In this document: positions 5,620 to 6,777 of the stretch, one piece after another
How the letters are laid out: each line of letters begins with the position of its first letter
Numbering within the stretch: position 1 is the stretch's first letter
Origin: an uncultured bacterium
GTDB lineage: Bacteria > Hydrogenedentota > Hydrogenedentia > Hydrogenedentales > JAEUWI01
Assembly (NCBI GenBank): GCA_937895305.1
Contig: CALAXS010000376.1
Span: 1 to 6,777, forward strand
Length of the DNA stretch: 6,777 nt
Direction: 5' to 3'
Position numbers and translations under genes: made by a program
The notes under the pieces: generated by a model
Told to the model about the DNA's origin: nothing
The model's database searches: none
The model's input: only the letters and a program-made list of their open reading frames with translations

Positions 5620-6777
5620 TACTGTGCACCTCCTTCTTTTTTAAGGGTAATCATTGAGTTGAGGGGCACGGCCAGTTCGCGGATAAGCTGCTCTTGCGCC
5701 TCAATGAGGGGATCGTATTGGGGGATTTCCTCTGAGTAGCGCCCTTGCTCATGCTTTCTAAAACCATAGATATACATTTCATTTTGCGGTCGCCATCGGT
5801 TAAAGAAAAGTCTGTTTTTCTCGATAATGGCCTCCCGCAACTTCTCGGCCTGCTCCGCTTCGGGCAGACCTTTCACACGGTAGTAACCCGGTGCATTGGC
5901 GATGGGTTCCGCTGACAATGGGGTTTCCCCTGTGGCGATTTTCCCCCCATCATCCAGGCTTGGCGAGAGCAGCCCATGGTAAATTTCTTCCGCTTTGGCG
6001 ATTTCCGGTGCATCCTCCGGGATGGGACACGTAAAAAATACGGGTTGCTGGGCTGCAAATTCGCTATCCGCATTGGCCAGAAATGCAGGAACATTGTCCC
6101 CCAGTCCCTGAAGAATACGCTGGGCCAGTTTCCAATAGCCATAGGCCGTAAAGTGCAGGCCATTATCCGTAAGCGACGCCACAGGATCTGCGGTAGCAAA
6201 GTGCATGGGTTTAGTGAGATCGATGTAGTGGTCGCCTCGTTCAGTGCTAAGGGTATGAATAGCTTCAGCGTAAATGCGGATAGCCTTGTTCCGCTCCGTG
6301 GGATCAGGCCATGGCGCACCAAGATTTTCGTGGAGCGTTGGCGACAGAAAAACATAACGCGCTTCAATATCTTCCAACGCTTTTAGTAATCGGTCCAGAC
6401 CTTTTAAATAATTTTCCAGGCCGGCTTCCCCGGCAAAGGATTCGTTCTGACCTGTTTGCAGAAAAATGACCGTAGGCTTGGCATCGTGTACATGCTTCAC
6501 CATGCGCTCAAAGCCTTCTTTCGCGGTATCGAATGCGGCCCGTGAATCGCCCCAGACCGTATCGCCACTCCAGGCGAGGTTACGGAATGTGAGATTTTTA
6601 TCCTGGTGATAGGTGGTCAACAGGGTTTCGATGTAGCCGAATTTTTGTGCGCGTTCCAGGGTGGTCCCACCCAGAAAAACGACACGGTCCCCTTCCTTGA
6701 AGGTAAAGCCCGGTTCTGCCTTCGGCAGGGCTATGGCTGTCTGGAGACCACACAAAAGGAAAGTAACGGTTAATAAG
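5619..6777 (-). CDS. Exported SGNH/GDSL-type hydrolase-like protein (5' end outside window)
   Basis: The frame stays open to the right edge, so the true start lies beyond 6777; 385 codons are visible. The first visible residues, LLTVTFLLCGLQTAIA, look like the core and cleavage site (AIA) of a signal peptide. A TTG at 6755 lies inside this segment and is unlikely to be the start. Numbering from that TTG, SGNH blocks are visible: I, VVFLGGTTLER (25-35); II, NLAWSGDTVWG (59-69), with the Gly; III, GQNES (102-106), with the Asn; V, DNGLHF (197-202), with the Asp-His pair. Block I reads GGT rather than GDS, so a Thr occupies the usual Ser position. The tail at about 225-378 includes FFNRWRPQNE and GFRKHEQG, typical of PVC-group relatives. 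Such proteins usually act on esters or acetyl groups of carbohydrates, but activity is uncertain here. It is first in an operon with the haem protein. Confidence 0.85.
   Translation of the reverse strand, partial: LLTVTFLLCGLQTAIALPKAEPGFTFKEGDRVVFLGGTTLERAQKFGYIETLLTTYHQDKNLTFRNLAWSGDTVWGDSRAAFDTAKEGFERMVKHVHDAKPTVIFLQTGQNESFAGEAGLENYLKGLDRLLKALEDIEARYVFLSPTLHENLGAPWPDPTERNKAIRIYAEAIHTLSTERGDHYIDLTKPMHFATADPVASLTDNGLHFTAYGYWKLAQRILQGLGDNVPAFLANADSEFAAQQPVFFTCPIPEDAPEIAKAEEIYHGLLSPSLDDGGKIATGETPLSAEPIANAPGYYRVKGLPEAEQAEKLREAIIEKNRLFFNRWRPQNEMYIYGFRKHEQGRYSEEIPQYDPLIEAQEQLIRELAVPLNSMITLKKEGGAQ
5628..5635 (-). promoter_or_regulatory. Shine-Dalgarno of the haem-protein gene inside the SGNH coding end
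   Basis: AAGGAGGT on the minus strand lies eight bases before the ATG at 5619 and falls within the SGNH codons for KEGGAQ. Together with the one-base stop/start overlap it points to translational coupling, and it fixes the start of the haem protein. Confidence 0.85.

Noticed and set aside
6753..6755. TTG as start codon of the SGNH gene
   Set aside because: The frame stays open upstream to the window edge and encodes hydrophobic residues continuous with a signal peptide core, so the real start is outside the window.
6756..6777. Lipoprotein signal (FLLCG) for the SGNH protein
   Set aside because: A lipobox needs a small residue just before the Cys; here it is Leu, and an AIA signal peptidase I site follows, so a normal signal peptide is more likely.

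Overview
This 6.8 kb window looks like chromosomal DNA of moderate GC from a bacterium of the Planctomycetota/Verrucomicrobiota/Lentisphaerota (PVC) superphylum or a near relative such as Hydrogenedentota. The main evidence is the 1149-residue protein at 2170-5619. It joins a 'membrane-bound dehydrogenase' propeller, a HEAT-like region and a PVC-type CxxCH haem domain, an architecture largely confined to those lineages. Its partner is an SGNH-fold protein with the C-terminal tail common in the same groups. Placement below superphylum level is inference.

Layout, left to right. Positions 1-139 are non-coding apart from a very doubtful 19-codon reading frame on the minus strand. A small protein of unknown function with an N-terminal export or anchor segment lies on the plus strand (140-541). 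It converges on a minus-strand phosphofructokinase gene (605-1825), and a strong hairpin with a U-tract in the minus direction (543-577) sits between them. The kinase carries the Asp and Lys signature of pyrophosphate-dependent enzymes. The 344-base gap at 1826-2169 holds its ribosome binding site, a candidate promoter overlapping an imperfect palindrome, and a 92-bp inverted pair of repeat units (2026-2117). From 2170 to the right edge runs a two-gene minus-strand operon. The SGNH protein comes first (its 5' end is cut by the window edge) and the large haem protein second. They overlap by one base (TAATG), with the second gene's Shine-Dalgarno inside the last codons of the first.

The two operon proteins are both predicted to be exported. 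They probably act together on an extracytoplasmic substrate, plausibly a carbohydrate or its ester: the SGNH protein as binder or deacylase, the large protein as oxidoreductase passing electrons to its own c-type haem. The substrate cannot be read from the sequence. The phosphofructokinase is a separate cytoplasmic glycolytic/gluconeogenic unit with its own promoter region and terminator. No tRNA, rRNA, CRISPR array, transposase or phage gene is visible. Nothing here amounts to a clearly new system. The most unusual items are the paired repeat, the non-serine position in the SGNH nucleophile block, and the structured leader of the phosphofructokinase gene.
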